From: Haloarcula rubra
Lineage (GTDB): Archaea > Halobacteriota > Halobacteria > Halobacteriales > Haloarculaceae
Direction: 5' to 3'
DNA: 64,000 bases
Assembly: GCF_019599465.1 (NCBI RefSeq)
Contig: NZ_RKLR01000010.1
Coordinates: forward strand, 1-64,000
The position numbers and the translations under genes were made by a program. Position 1 is the first letter of the stretch, and the number at the start of each line of letters is the position of its first letter. The notes beneath the pieces were generated by a model. The model was not told the DNA's origin. It did not search any database and was given only the letters and a program-made list of their open reading frames with translations. Below, piece after piece: positions 26,093 through 35,026 of the stretch.

Positions 26093-26625
26093 ATGCCACG
26101 GCTGAACGGTAGTGAAATCATCGGACAGTATCTGGAGAAAGAGTGCGTCGAGTATCTCGTTGGGATTCCCGGCCACGGGAGTACACTGATGATAGACGCG
26201 TTCAACGACTCCGACGTCAAGGTCTTTCAACCGTGGCACGAACAGGGAGCGACCCACATCGCGGACGGGTCACGCCCACGCGAACGGGGACCCCATCGTG
26301 GTGTACACCTCCATCGGGCCGGGTGCGACCAACACCGTCACAGGCGCGGCGACGGCGTTCGTCGACTCCGTCCCGATGGGCATCGTCACGGACTAACCAC
26401 AGACCCACGAGTACGGACAGGGCATCCTCTAGGAGATAGAGCGCAAGCGCCCGGCCGACTTCCCGAATGTGATGGAACCGGTGACCAAGCAGACGTTCCA
26501 GGTCCACGACGTCGAGCAACTGCCGCGCACACTCAGACGCGCGTTTCAGGAGGCCGTGACAGCCCGTCCGGGACCGGTCCACGTCGAGGCCCTCGAACAC
26601 GTCCTGTTCTGTCCGGAGGTCGAAC
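26093..26625 (+). pseudogene. Decayed, truncated second copy of the IolD-like ThDP gene
   Basis: The first ~58 codons read MPRLNGSEIIGQYLEKECVE, VGIPGHGSTLMIDAFNDSDV and WHEQGATHIADG, plainly homologous to residues 1-58 of the intact gene at 17997. A frameshift near 26268 moves the similarity to another frame (HANGDPIVVYTSIGPGATNT, then VTGAATAFVDSVPMGIV). In-frame stops follow: TAA near 26395 (where the intact gene encodes Gly-Ala) and TAG at 26431 (Gln in the intact gene). Similarity continues through EIERKRPADFPNVMEPVTKQ and TARPGPVHVE and fades near 26600. The remaining two thirds are missing. It follows the dehydratase gene and precedes the ABC importer, so it likely results from duplication then decay. 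Confidence 0.9.
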
Positions 26626-26906
26626 GCGCTCCCCGCAGTGACCCCGATAGTTCTGGGTCTGTGTATTTCGGTCATACCGCTGGAGCCACGTCGTCGAGCT
26701 ACCCGAAAGTAATTTCCTATGCCGTCGGTCGCGTTCACGACGCTGCTGCTCGCCCGGCCAGCCAAGGTGAAGTGACTGCCGACCAGCACCATGACCCGCC
26801 CCCGGACCGATCTCCACCGCCGAAATGGGCCTCGAAACATTAGTTTCGGAATAAACAGTTGAACTCAACAGCATGATTTATTACGTAGGAAAGATAGAGT
26901 GGAGAT

Positions 26907-28331
26907 GTGACTCGAGCTAGCAATGCGAGAACGGATAGTGGTAGCGACACGAACGACAGAGCTGAGCGATCAGCCACGTCACGACGGAAGTTCATCGGTG
27001 CGACAGCGGGCGTCGTGGCCCTATCCGGCCTCGCCGGTTGCGGGGGCGGTGACGGCGGCGGCGGTGGCTCCGACGGCGGGTCTACTGGATCCGGGTCGAA
27101 TCAGACCGCACAGGAACTGTCTGTCGCGGCAGTCGAGGGGTCCGGTCGTCTGTTCAAGCGACTCGTCGACGAGTACGTCTCCGACGACACAGGCATCACG
27201 GTCAACGTCGAACTGTTCCCGTACGCGAACCTCTTCGAGAAGACGAACAGCGTCCTCTCGACGCAGGGCGACGCGTACGACATCGCGTTCATGGACGACC
27301 CATGGTTCCCGCAGTTCGCCGGGCACGTCGACCCGATTCAGCAGTGGCTCCCGGAGGACCTGCCGATGGACCAACTCATCGAGACCACCGTCGACATCGC
27401 GACGTGGCCTACGCCGGGCGCGCCGAACATCCCGTCGGCGGAAGGGATGGACGAGCAGATCCGGGGACAGGTCATCGTCGGCAACACGCAGTTGTTCGCC
27501 TACAACAGCGGGTTCTACGATCAGGTCGGCGCAGACGCCCCCGAAACGTGGGGCGATGTCTACGAGACCGGCCAGAAGATATCCCAGCAGATAGACGGCA
27601 CGAACGGGTACATCATCCGCGGGAAGCGGGGGAACCCGGTGATGGCGAACTTCTTCGCCCTCGGTAACGCCATCGGCGGGACGATGTTCGACGACGACTG
27701 GCGATACAACTGGGCCGGTGAGAACGGGACGGAGGCCGTTCGGTTCTACACTGAAGACCTCAAATCCATCAGTCCGGACGGCGTCACCTCCTTCGACAGT
27801 GACGCGGTGCTCAACGGGTTAGCGAGCGGGTCCGCTGCGCAGGCTCCTGCATGGCCGTCGGCCGCGTCACTCCTGCTCGATTCCGAAGAGTCCGACCAGG
27901 CCGACAGCATTTCGTTCACCCCCATCCCGAAAGGCCACACCGGCGCGGAGCGACAGGCGCCGACCCAGGGGAACTGGATCATGGGTATCAACAGCTACAT
28001 CGACGACTCGAAGAAGAGGGCTGCCGGCGAGGTCATCAGGTCGGCCATCTCGAAGGAAGCACAGAGCAAGTACGTCGAACTCGGCGGCGTGCCGTTCCGC
28101 CACGACACCTTCGAGGAGAACATGGACGCCCAGCCGTGGTTCCCGGCACTGTACGAGAGCCTCCAGACCGCACAGTACCGGCCGCGTACGCCGCTGTACT
28201 CCGAGTTCGGTATCGGACACGGCGAACTTCTCAACGCCGCGCTCGCCGGCGACCTGTCGCCGAGCGAGATGACCCAAGAGGCGAAAAGCCAAGTCGAAGG
28301 CATCCTCTCGAACGCCAACTACTACGAGTGA
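26907..28331 (+). CDS. ABC sugar importer, substrate-binding lipoprotein (CUT1 type)
   Basis: 474 residues. The N-terminus has a twin-arginine signal (TSRRKFIGATAGVVALSG) ending in the lipobox LAGC, then a long Gly/Ser-rich linker; Tat export and lipid anchoring are usual for haloarchaeal binding proteins. The mature part has an extracellular solute-binding fold of the MalE/UgpB type (FKRLVDEYVSDDTGITVNVE, AYDIAFMDDPWFPQFAG, APETWGDVYETGQKI, then PIPKGHTGAERQAPTQGNW). It would capture a sugar or polyol outside the cell. The start is GTG at 26907, with a TTTATTAC box about 26-32 nt upstream. Permeases and ATPase follow in order, forming a complete importer. Confidence 0.92.
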   Translation: MTRASNARTDSGSDTNDRAERSATSRRKFIGATAGVVALSGLAGCGGGDGGGGGSDGGSTGSGSNQTAQELSVAAVEGSGRLFKRLVDEYVSDDTGITVNVELFPYANLFEKTNSVLSTQGDAYDIAFMDDPWFPQFAGHVDPIQQWLPEDLPMDQLIETTVDIATWPTPGAPNIPSAEGMDEQIRGQVIVGNTQLFAYNSGFYDQVGADAPETWGDVYETGQKISQQIDGTNGYIIRGKRGNPVMANFFALGNAIGGTMFDDDWRYNWAGENGTEAVRFYTEDLKSISPDGVTSFDSDAVLNGLASGSAAQAPAWPSAASLLLDSEESDQADSISFTPIPKGHTGAERQAPTQGNWIMGINSYIDDSKKRAAGEVIRSAISKEAQSKYVELGGVPFRHDTFEENMDAQPWFPALYESLQTAQYRPRTPLYSEFGIGHGELLNAALAGDLSPSEMTQEAKSQVEGILSNANYYE

Positions 28332-28424
28332 AACAGTCACCTATGGAACGCGATTCACGACCAACCCCGACGTTCTCCGGTGCCCGTGACGTAGGCACCC
28401 CACCACGGGCAGGAGAGGATACCG

Positions 28425-29369
28425 ATGGCAACTGACACGGATAGTGAGACAGTCACCCCGGATGTCGCGCAGTTCAGTACGGATACGTCTAGCCGCGAGG
28501 AGGCGCTACTGTGGGTCGACGACCATCTGAAGTGGTTGATGACGATTCCCGCGGTGCTTATCCTGTTCTCGTTGACGTTTTACCCGTTACTTCGGGCGCT
28601 GCAGTTCTCGACGCAGTCGTATCTGCCGACCGGAACGGTGTTCGTCGGCGTCGAGAACTACGTGCAACTGCTCAGCGACGGGGCGTTCCTCAACTCGCTG
28701 GTCGTTACGGCGAAGTTCGTCGGCATCGCCGTCGGAGTCGAGTTCATCCTGGGATTCGCTATGGCGTTGGTGCTGAACAAGAAGATCAAAGTCCGAGGTC
28801 TCTGGCAGACGTTGATACTCATTCCGATGATTCTGTCGCCGACGGTTATCGGACTGATCTGGCGGCTTATGTACGCACCAAACGGTCTGCTGGACTTCAT
28901 CGCCGCGCCGCTGACCGGTGGGGCGAACGTCGGTTGGATCAGCGAGACGAGCGTCGCGCTGTACTCTGTCATCCTCACCGACATCTGGCAGTGGACGCCC
29001 CTAGTGGTGCTGGTGCTGTTCGCTGGACTACAGTCGGTTCCGGACGACATCAGCGAGGCGGCGGTCATGGACGGCGCGTCTCGACGACAGCGCTTCATGC
29101 ACATCACGCTGCCGTACCTCAAGTCGCTGATCGTGTTGATTCTGATCATCCGGCTGGTGGACGCCCTCCGCGTGTTCGCGAAGGTGTTCATCCTCACCCG
29201 CGGCGGCCCGTCCGACGCGACGAACGTGATCAGCATGGAGATGTACCGGACCGCGTTCCGGTTCAACAACTTCGGCGAAGCCTCTGCGATGGCCGTCTCG
29301 CTCCTCGTGCTGGTGTTGATACTGGCCATGAGCTTCGTCAATATCGCTAACGTGGAGTTCGGATCATGA
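28425..29369 (+). CDS. ABC sugar importer, permease 1 (MalF/UgpA type)
   Basis: 314 residues with six predicted membrane helices; the first is ILFSLTFYPLLRALQFST (about residues 45-65), which leads into the P2-type loop FVGVENYVQLLSDGAF. The EAA loop that docks the ATPase is DISEAAVMDGASRRQRFMHI (about 206-225), followed by LPYLKSL. It forms the membrane channel with the second permease. The start codon of that gene overlaps this stop by 4 nt, so translation is coupled. It starts 93 nt after the binding-protein gene. Confidence 0.92.
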   Translation: MATDTDSETVTPDVAQFSTDTSSREEALLWVDDHLKWLMTIPAVLILFSLTFYPLLRALQFSTQSYLPTGTVFVGVENYVQLLSDGAFLNSLVVTAKFVGIAVGVEFILGFAMALVLNKKIKVRGLWQTLILIPMILSPTVIGLIWRLMYAPNGLLDFIAAPLTGGANVGWISETSVALYSVILTDIWQWTPLVVLVLFAGLQSVPDDISEAAVMDGASRRQRFMHITLPYLKSLIVLILIIRLVDALRVFAKVFILTRGGPSDATNVISMEMYRTAFRFNNFGEASAMAVSLLVLVLILAMSFVNIANVEFGS

Positions 29370-30283
29370 CGACGAAACAAGACACCTCGGTCGATGCGAT
29401 GCCCTACACGGAGCCGTCAGGGCTCGAAAAGATACACGAACGCCTCACGGAGACCGGACTCACGAAAGCCGGCGTCTACGGTGCTCTCGCACTCTTTCTG
29501 GTCTGGACACTGTTCCCAGTCTACTGGCTGGTGACGGCCACGCTGAAGACGCGCGAGACACTACTGTCGTTCCCGCCGCAGTGGATACCGCTAGACGCGC
29601 AGTTCGGCAACTACGCGCGATTGTTCGCAGAACGGCCCGAGTTCGTGACGTTCATCACGAACAGCGTCATCGTCACTGTCGTCACGACGATCGTTGCGAC
29701 GACCATCGGCGCGATGGCCGCCTACGCGTTCGTGACCTTCGATTACCCCTACAATCTGGACTTCCACCTGCCGTTTTACATCCTGTCGACGCGGTTCATG
29801 CCGCCTATCGTCACGATAATTCCCCTGTTCGTCATCTTCCGCGGGTTCGGGTTAGTGAACACGCTCCGGGGACTCATCCTCGTCTACACGATGTTCAACA
29901 TCCCGTTCGCGGTGTGGATGATGAAGGGGTTCTTCGAGGAGGTGCCAGAGAGTCTCATCGAGTCCGCGATGATCGACGGGCACACACACCTCGGCGCGTT
30001 CTTCAAAATCGTGCTGCCACTCGTGAAGCCCGGCCTCATCGCGTCGGCCATCTTCACGACGATAATCACGTGGAACGAACTGCTGTTCGCCGTGATTCTC
30101 GCACAGAGTTCGCAGGCGATTACCGTTCCCGTGGGACTTGCCTCGTTCGTCACGAAGTTCTCGGTGCAGTGGATCAACATGAGTGTCGCGGCGACGATAG
30201 CCCTCGCTCCCGTCTTGCTGTTCGCGTTCATGGCGCGACAGCAGCTCGTCAGAGGGTTCAGCATGGGGGCGGTCGGCAAATGA
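29366..30283 (+). CDS. ABC sugar importer, permease 2 (MalG/UgpE type)
   Basis: 305 residues with six predicted helices; the first is GALALFLVWTLFPVYWLV (about 36-55). The EAA loop reads ESLIESAMIDGHTHLGAFFK near 195-215, followed by LPLVKPGLIASAIF, the standard ATPase contact. The N-terminus overlaps permease 1 by 4 nt. It completes the transmembrane part of a CUT1 importer. A very short frame overlaps its 3' end, and the ATPase gene starts 85 nt later. Confidence 0.92.
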   Translation: MTTKQDTSVDAMPYTEPSGLEKIHERLTETGLTKAGVYGALALFLVWTLFPVYWLVTATLKTRETLLSFPPQWIPLDAQFGNYARLFAERPEFVTFITNSVIVTVVTTIVATTIGAMAAYAFVTFDYPYNLDFHLPFYILSTRFMPPIVTIIPLFVIFRGFGLVNTLRGLILVYTMFNIPFAVWMMKGFFEEVPESLIESAMIDGHTHLGAFFKIVLPLVKPGLIASAIFTTIITWNELLFAVILAQSSQAITVPVGLASFVTKFSVQWINMSVAATIALAPVLLFAFMARQQLVRGFSMGAVGK

Positions 30284-30375
30284 GCGCACACCGACGCTCA
30301 CAGTCGAACGGTCGTGCCGGAGCGCCGGCATCGAATCGAGTCACTGCGGCAACGGAGAGTGACAAGCAATGGTAA
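30280..30375 (+). CDS. Possible 31-residue linking peptide between permease and ATPase genes
   Basis: An ATG overlapping the permease stop (ATGA) opens a 31-codon frame ending SDKQW, whose TAA overlaps the ATPase ATG at 30369. The product is basic and Ser/Ala-rich with no recognisable fold. Its two end overlaps suggest that it may simply carry ribosomes across the 85-nt gap (translational coupling). Coding status is unproven. Confidence 0.25.
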   Translation: MSAHRRSQSNGRAGAPASNRVTAATESDKQW

Positions 30376-31508
30376 CTGTCGAATACGAATCAGTCAAGAA
30401 GGCGTACGGCGAAACGATAGCAATCGAAGACATCGACCTCGAGGTCGACGACGGCGAGTTCACGATACTGCTGGGTCCGAGCGGGTGCGGCAAGACGACC
30501 ACGCTCCGGTGTCTGGCCGGACTCACGGAACCCACCTCGGGGACGATTACGCTCGACGGTCACGACGTGACCAACGTACATCCGAAGAACCGGAACATCG
30601 CGATGGTGTTCCAGAACTTCGCGTTGTACCCCCACATGACCGTCCGTGAGAACATCGGCTACCCGCTGAAGGTCGCCGACGTCGGCAAAGAGGAACGTGA
30701 GAACCGCATCGAACAGGTCGCGGAGACGCTGGAGATTCCGGAACTGCTCGACCGGGACATCGCCAACCTCAGCGGTGGGCAACAGCAGCGCGTCGCGCTG
30801 GGTCGGGCAATCATCCGTCGTCCGGCGGTGTTCCTGATGGACGAGCCGCTCGCGAACCTTGACGCGAAGCTCAAAATCAGCATGCGCAGCCGCATCAAGG
30901 TGCTCCAGCGGGAGATGGATATCACGACGCTTTACGTCACCCACGACCAGGAGGAGGCGATGTCACTCGGTGACAAGCTCGTCGTTATGGACAAGGGCCA
31001 TATCCAACAGATAGGGACCCCCGACGAGGTGTACCACCAGCCGGTGAACCAGTTCGTCGCCGGGTTCATCGGGTCGCCGTCGATGAACTTCGTCGAGGTC
31101 AGCCATTCTGACGGACAGATTCAAGCCGAGAACGCGCCGGAAGACTTCGACGTGACGCTCGACGACGCCGTCGTGAAGCGATACAGCGGCACCGACGAGA
31201 TGACGCTCGGCGTCCGCCCGCAGTACTTCAGCATCCACACCGAGGAGACGGCCAACGCGGTGGAGGCCGAAGTCGAAGTGACCGAACCACAGGGAGACGA
31301 ACAGATAGTCGAAGTGGCTGCTGGCGACGTGAGCTTGACCGTCGTCGCGCCGAGCACCATCGACACGACGCGTGGCGACACAGTCTGGCTCACGCTGGAG
31401 GACGAACTCGTCCACGGCTTCGACCCCGAGACCGGAGACAGAATCGGCGACCCCGAAGAGATGGTCGCGACGACGCGCGCTTCCTCGTCGGCGGGGTCGC
31501 AGTCTTAA
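30369..31508 (+). CDS. ABC sugar importer, ATPase (MalK/UgpC type)
   Basis: 379 residues. Nucleotide-binding domain: Walker A LLGPSGCGKTTTLRC near 34-48, Q-loop VFQNFALYPHMTV, signature NLSGGQQQRVALGRA near 133-147, Walker B VFLMDEPLANLDAKL, and H-loop YVTHDQEEAMSL. The C-terminal ~140 residues are the TOBE/OB regulatory domain typical of CUT1 ATPases (LGVRPQYFSIH; GDTVWLTLEDELVHGFDPET). It energises the binding protein/permease complex. Haloarchaeal enzymes of this type sometimes serve several importers. The gene ends the importer operon; a convergent glucose dehydrogenase gene follows 48 nt on. Confidence 0.94.
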   Translation: MVTVEYESVKKAYGETIAIEDIDLEVDDGEFTILLGPSGCGKTTTLRCLAGLTEPTSGTITLDGHDVTNVHPKNRNIAMVFQNFALYPHMTVRENIGYPLKVADVGKEERENRIEQVAETLEIPELLDRDIANLSGGQQQRVALGRAIIRRPAVFLMDEPLANLDAKLKISMRSRIKVLQREMDITTLYVTHDQEEAMSLGDKLVVMDKGHIQQIGTPDEVYHQPVNQFVAGFIGSPSMNFVEVSHSDGQIQAENAPEDFDVTLDDAVVKRYSGTDEMTLGVRPQYFSIHTEETANAVEAEVEVTEPQGDEQIVEVAAGDVSLTVVAPSTIDTTRGDTVWLTLEDELVHGFDPETGDRIGDPEEMVATTRASSSAGSQS

Positions 31509-31556
31509 CCGAACGATTCGATTACCACTCGTCCCGTCTAGGCTCAGCGGAAGCCG

Positions 31557-32624
31557 TCACTTCTCAAAGGAGACGACCGTCTTAATCGTCTCGTCGCCGT
31601 CGAGCAACGCGTCCTCAACCTCCTCAACGGCGTAGATGCCGCTGACGAGGTCGTCGAGAACGGCCGTGGGCACTGTCTGCAACCACTCGACCGCGGCCTC
31701 GAAGTGGGGTCGGCGCGAGTTCACGACACCGAGGACACCTTTGTTGTTGACGACGAGGTCCGAGTGGAAGCCGCCACCTTCTACCTCGAACGTGCTATCG
31801 CCCGGTATCCCCTGGAGGGTCACGATGCCGTTGGGGCCGAGCGCACCTACTGCGTCGATAGCGTGCCGTGGATAGCCGGTCGTCTCGAAGACGAAGTCCG
31901 CCGGTTCGTAGACATCGGGGAACTCAGGTAGTTCGGTCTCCCGCGAGTCGACGTACGTCGCTCCGACCGACTCGACGAACTCGATGGTCGGGTCAGGTCG
32001 GTCGCGGCGACCGAGACAGTACGTCCGGTCGAACTCCTCGCCCGTCGAGAGGCGGGCGATGGCCAGCAACCCGAGGTTGCCGTTGCCGAGGACGAACGCA
32101 GTTTCCGGGCGCCAGTCGAACCCCGACCGGGCCGCGAACGACTGGTCGAGGGCTTTCTCCGCGATGCTCGCTGGTTCGACGAAGATGCCGTAGTCGGCGA
32201 GCGAGTCGGGCACCGGAACGAGGTATTCGGGATCGGCGGTGAAGTACTCCGCCATGTAGCCGTGTGCGCCCGTGATGCCGCACTCGGAGAACGTTCCGGG
32301 GGGTGCCATGTCGAGTTCGCCCGTCTCGGCGAACCGCGACGTCTCGTCTGTCGGCCGGCGCACCATCGGGACCACCACGTCGCCCGTTTCGAAGTCGCTA
32401 CCGTTCGGGTCTTCGACGACGCCTACCGCCTCGTGACCGATTACGAGGTGGTCGGCGCCGTCCGGAGGGTCACCGCCAATGTCGCCGGCGACGATTCGCC
32501 TGTCCGACCCATCGATACCGACTCGACGCGTTCGGACGAGCACTTCGTCGTCCGAGGGGACGGGATCGGCCGCTTCGATGACACGCAGTTCCGGGCCGTC
32601 CGGATAGAGTGCTACGGCTTGCAT
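31557..32624 (-). CDS. gdh: Haloarchaeal glucose 1-dehydrogenase (zinc-dependent MDR)
   Basis: 355 residues, matching the haloarchaeal glucose dehydrogenase family that oxidises glucose (and some related aldoses) to the lactone in the semi-phosphorylated Entner-Doudoroff pathway. Zinc-site segment GIDGSD has Asp where most MDRs have Cys, as in the Haloferax mediterranei enzyme, with GHEAVG supplying His-Glu. GAHGYMAEYFTADPEYLVP, FDWRPETAFVLGNGNLGLL and CLGRRDRPDPTIEFVESVGA are family hallmarks; no structural-zinc lobe is present. A TATAAAT box 29-35 nt upstream supports the ATG at 32624. In this island the true substrate may be another polyol or sugar. Confidence 0.88.
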   Translation of the reverse strand: MQAVALYPDGPELRVIEAADPVPSDDEVLVRTRRVGIDGSDRRIVAGDIGGDPPDGADHLVIGHEAVGVVEDPNGSDFETGDVVVPMVRRPTDETSRFAETGELDMAPPGTFSECGITGAHGYMAEYFTADPEYLVPVPDSLADYGIFVEPASIAEKALDQSFAARSGFDWRPETAFVLGNGNLGLLAIARLSTGEEFDRTYCLGRRDRPDPTIEFVESVGATYVDSRETELPEFPDVYEPADFVFETTGYPRHAIDAVGALGPNGIVTLQGIPGDSTFEVEGGGFHSDLVVNNKGVLGVVNSRRPHFEAAVEWLQTVPTAVLDDLVSGIYAVEEVEDALLDGDETIKTVVSFEK

Positions 32625-32652
32625 TGATACAACAAATCGATGCACCCACACG

Positions 32653-32659
32653 TATAAAT
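32653..32659 (-). promoter_or_regulatory. TATA-like box of the glucose dehydrogenase gene
   Basis: ATTTATA on the minus strand, 29-35 nt upstream of the ATG at 32624. Confidence 0.5.
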
Positions 32660-32722
32660 CTCTACCTCTCGGTCGGTCGTTCCGCGGCCTCTGAGAGGGA
32701 GTTCGGCCCGTTCTCCGCTCGC

Positions 32723-33805
32723 TCAGTCGTCCGTCTGGGGCGTCTCCCCGCGGTACGTCCGGAACAGGTCGACGATGACTTGCAGGTCGTCTCGCGCCTC
32801 CGCGAACGTCGTTCGGACCGGGGCCTCACCCTCGGTGCAGTCGAGGAAGTACTCCAGTTCCCGCTTGAACGGTTCCTCGTACGACGGCGTCTCCACGGTG
32901 TCGGTCAGTTCCTCGGTGCCCTCTTTGATGCGGAGTTCGGTGGGCGTGTTCTTGATGAACGGGTTCGAGAAGTCGACCGTAACCATCCCCTCCGGCGAAT
33001 CGACGCGGACGAACTCCTCGAACCACTTCCGGTCGGAGTCGCCGGTCTCCAGAATGCACTCGACGCCGTCCTCGTAAGTTAGGTGTGCCGTCGCGTAACG
33101 GCCGTCGGCGAAGACGTTCACGTGGTCGATAGACTCGACGTCGCCGAACAGGCCTCTGAGCGCGTTCACGTCGTGACAGACGTGTTCGAGTTGGAAGTCG
33201 TAGGCGTCGACGAGCGTCTCGTCGTCCGTACCGATGGCTTGCTCGATGTCTGTCTGCCGTTTGGCGCCACTCTCTTCGATGACCGATTCGGGCGGCGACC
33301 CGGGGACCAAGTCGTACACCTCCTCGACGATTCGGAAGTGGTCGGGGTCGACGTCGTAAGCGGTGACGAGGTCGATTTCGTCCAACTCGTCGACGACCGT
33401 TTGGGCTCGCTCGTAGGACGGATCGTATCGTTTCATGTAGGCGACCATCGCCGTCGCGTCGCTCGCTTCGGCCGCTTCGACCATCCGGTCTGCGTCCTCG
33501 GGCGTCGCTGCTAACGGTTTCTCGACCAGCGTGTGGATATCCGCATCGAGCGTGTCTACCGTGACGTCCGCGTGCGTGTGCGATGGTGTGAGGACCACTA
33601 CGGCGTCGAGTTCGTCACCGACGTCGGCGAGGAGTTCCTCGTGTGCCCGGTAAACGTTCGGGACGTTGTATCGTTCCGCGAGCGTCGCCGCTCTGTCCTC
33701 CGCAGGGTCGACGAAGGCGTGCAACTCCGCGTCCGACAACTCGGCGAGGTAGGGGATGTGCATGACCTGTGCGACGAGGCCGCAACCAATGATTCCGAAT
33801 CGCAT
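32723..33805 (-). CDS. Gfo/Idh/MocA family sugar or cyclitol dehydrogenase
   Basis: 360 residues. N-terminal Rossmann domain: GIIGCGLVAQVMHIPYLAEL (GxGxxx variant), then VVVLTPSHTHADVTVDTLDA and the hallmark VEKPLAAT (EKP, catalytic Lys near 95). The C-terminal alpha/beta domain has HVCHDVNALRGLFGD, the HxxxD-type His-Asp pair of the active site. Relatives include myo-inositol 2-dehydrogenase (IolG), glucose-fructose oxidoreductase and rhizopine enzymes. In a cluster with IolD-, IolE- and IolA-like proteins, an IolG-type first step (inositol to inosose) is a sensible inference. The TATAAAC box about 26 nt upstream fits an ATG at 33805 or 33808; the long open frame to 33985 is not homologous. 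Confidence 0.88.
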   Translation of the reverse strand: MRFGIIGCGLVAQVMHIPYLAELSDAELHAFVDPAEDRAATLAERYNVPNVYRAHEELLADVGDELDAVVVLTPSHTHADVTVDTLDADIHTLVEKPLAATPEDADRMVEAAEASDATAMVAYMKRYDPSYERAQTVVDELDEIDLVTAYDVDPDHFRIVEEVYDLVPGSPPESVIEESGAKRQTDIEQAIGTDDETLVDAYDFQLEHVCHDVNALRGLFGDVESIDHVNVFADGRYATAHLTYEDGVECILETGDSDRKWFEEFVRVDSPEGMVTVDFSNPFIKNTPTELRIKEGTEELTDTVETPSYEEPFKRELEYFLDCTEGEAPVRTTFAEARDDLQVIVDLFRTYRGETPQTDD

Positions 33806-34056
33806 CATCTCAGATTCTCTGTCGTGCTGTTTATAGCTTCTGGTGGCCGCACCTCGTCCGGCGGTCGAGTCACCCGGCGCCACTCGTGGAGAAAGATTGA
33901 AGCGGAGCCACAGAGACGTTCCAGTCGATAGACCGACACCGAGTCCGACAGAGAGACAATCATGAGTGGAACCCGATACCGACACGATGACCCACGTATC
34001 GAGGGGCCGAACGATATCCGCGACGAACCGGGCTGCCAGACCAGACAGAGGCGTCG

Positions 34057-34986
34057 ATGATCGTCGGACTCAGCTCGGCGCTCGCACTACTCGCCTCGGT
34101 CTTCGCGGGTCTGCAGGCCGTCAGCGTCGAGTACGGGCTGTCGAACGGGGAGTACGAGGACGGAAGGTCGCCTGCACTTGCGGCCGCGTTCCTCAGCATC
34201 CTCGTCAGTGTCGTCGTCTTCTGGACCCTGCTACTCGTCCGTGGTGTCTCCTTCGCTTCGCTGACGGTCGAGTCGGCCGCACCGTTCGTCGTGGCGGGCC
34301 TCGCGAATCCGGCGGTGTTCCGGCTGCTGTACTTCCAGAGCATCGACCACATCGGTGCCCGTATCTCGGCAGCCATCGTCAGTGCCAACCCCGCCGTCGC
34401 CGCAATACTGGCTGTGCCGCTGTTCAGCGAGCCGCTTACCGTGCTCTCAGGTGTCGGTCTCCTGTGTATCGTCGGCGGCAGCGTAGTGTTGCAGGTGTCG
34501 TCAACCGCCGGCGAGTCGCACGACGACCTCCTCGTAGAAGAACTCGCGCGGGTCGGTCTCACGGATCTGGTTCGCCCAGTCGCAGCGATGCTACTGCTCG
34601 GCTGTTCGTTTGTTCTCGTGAAGGTAGGTCTGAACGGCTACGGCGACACGCTGGTCGGCACCGCTCTCGGACAGACGTCGGCGCTCGTCGCGTTCGGACT
34701 CCTGTTTGGCGTCTCTCGCACGTCTCGGCGTCAGGCCGGAATCCGAGATCGACTGGCACTCGCCGCGTTCACCCTCGCCGGCGTCTTCGTCGCGGGCAAC
34801 TGGCTGGCCTGGTTCTCGGCGTTACAACTCGGTACCGTCGTCACCGTCGTCCCGCTCTCGAACGTCTATCCGCTGGTCGTCGTCGCGCTCTCGTACGCCA
34901 TGGTGCGACGAGTGCCGAAGTCGCCGCGCGTGCTGGTCGGCATAACTGCCATCGTCGCCGGTGCGACGCTGATGCAGTTGGCCTGA
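34057..34986 (+). CDS. EamA/DMT family transporter (two EamA units)
   Basis: 309 residues and about ten predicted membrane helices in two EamA repeats, joined near residue 150-170 by a hydrophilic link (STAGESHDDLLVEELARVG). The repeats end with ISAAIVSANPAVAAILAVPL and LGTVVTVVPLSNVYPLVVVA, the conserved late helix of each unit. The family exports metabolites or amino acids. Its position inside the catabolic island, divergent from the Gfo/Idh gene, suggests it moves a pathway intermediate or toxic sugar, but direction and substrate are unknown. Confidence 0.88.
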   Translation: MIVGLSSALALLASVFAGLQAVSVEYGLSNGEYEDGRSPALAAAFLSILVSVVVFWTLLLVRGVSFASLTVESAAPFVVAGLANPAVFRLLYFQSIDHIGARISAAIVSANPAVAAILAVPLFSEPLTVLSGVGLLCIVGGSVVLQVSSTAGESHDDLLVEELARVGLTDLVRPVAAMLLLGCSFVLVKVGLNGYGDTLVGTALGQTSALVAFGLLFGVSRTSRRQAGIRDRLALAAFTLAGVFVAGNWLAWFSALQLGTVVTVVPLSNVYPLVVVALSYAMVRRVPKSPRVLVGITAIVAGATLMQLA

Positions 34987-35026
34987 GACTCTGTGTAGTG
35001 TCCTCGGCGGCGACCGAAGCGACGTC

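Noticed and set aside
26469-26843. A separate real gene at the 3' end of the IolD-like remnant
   Set aside because: Its first ~45 codons are homologous to the interior of the intact ThDP gene, and the rest is low-complexity; part of the pseudogene.
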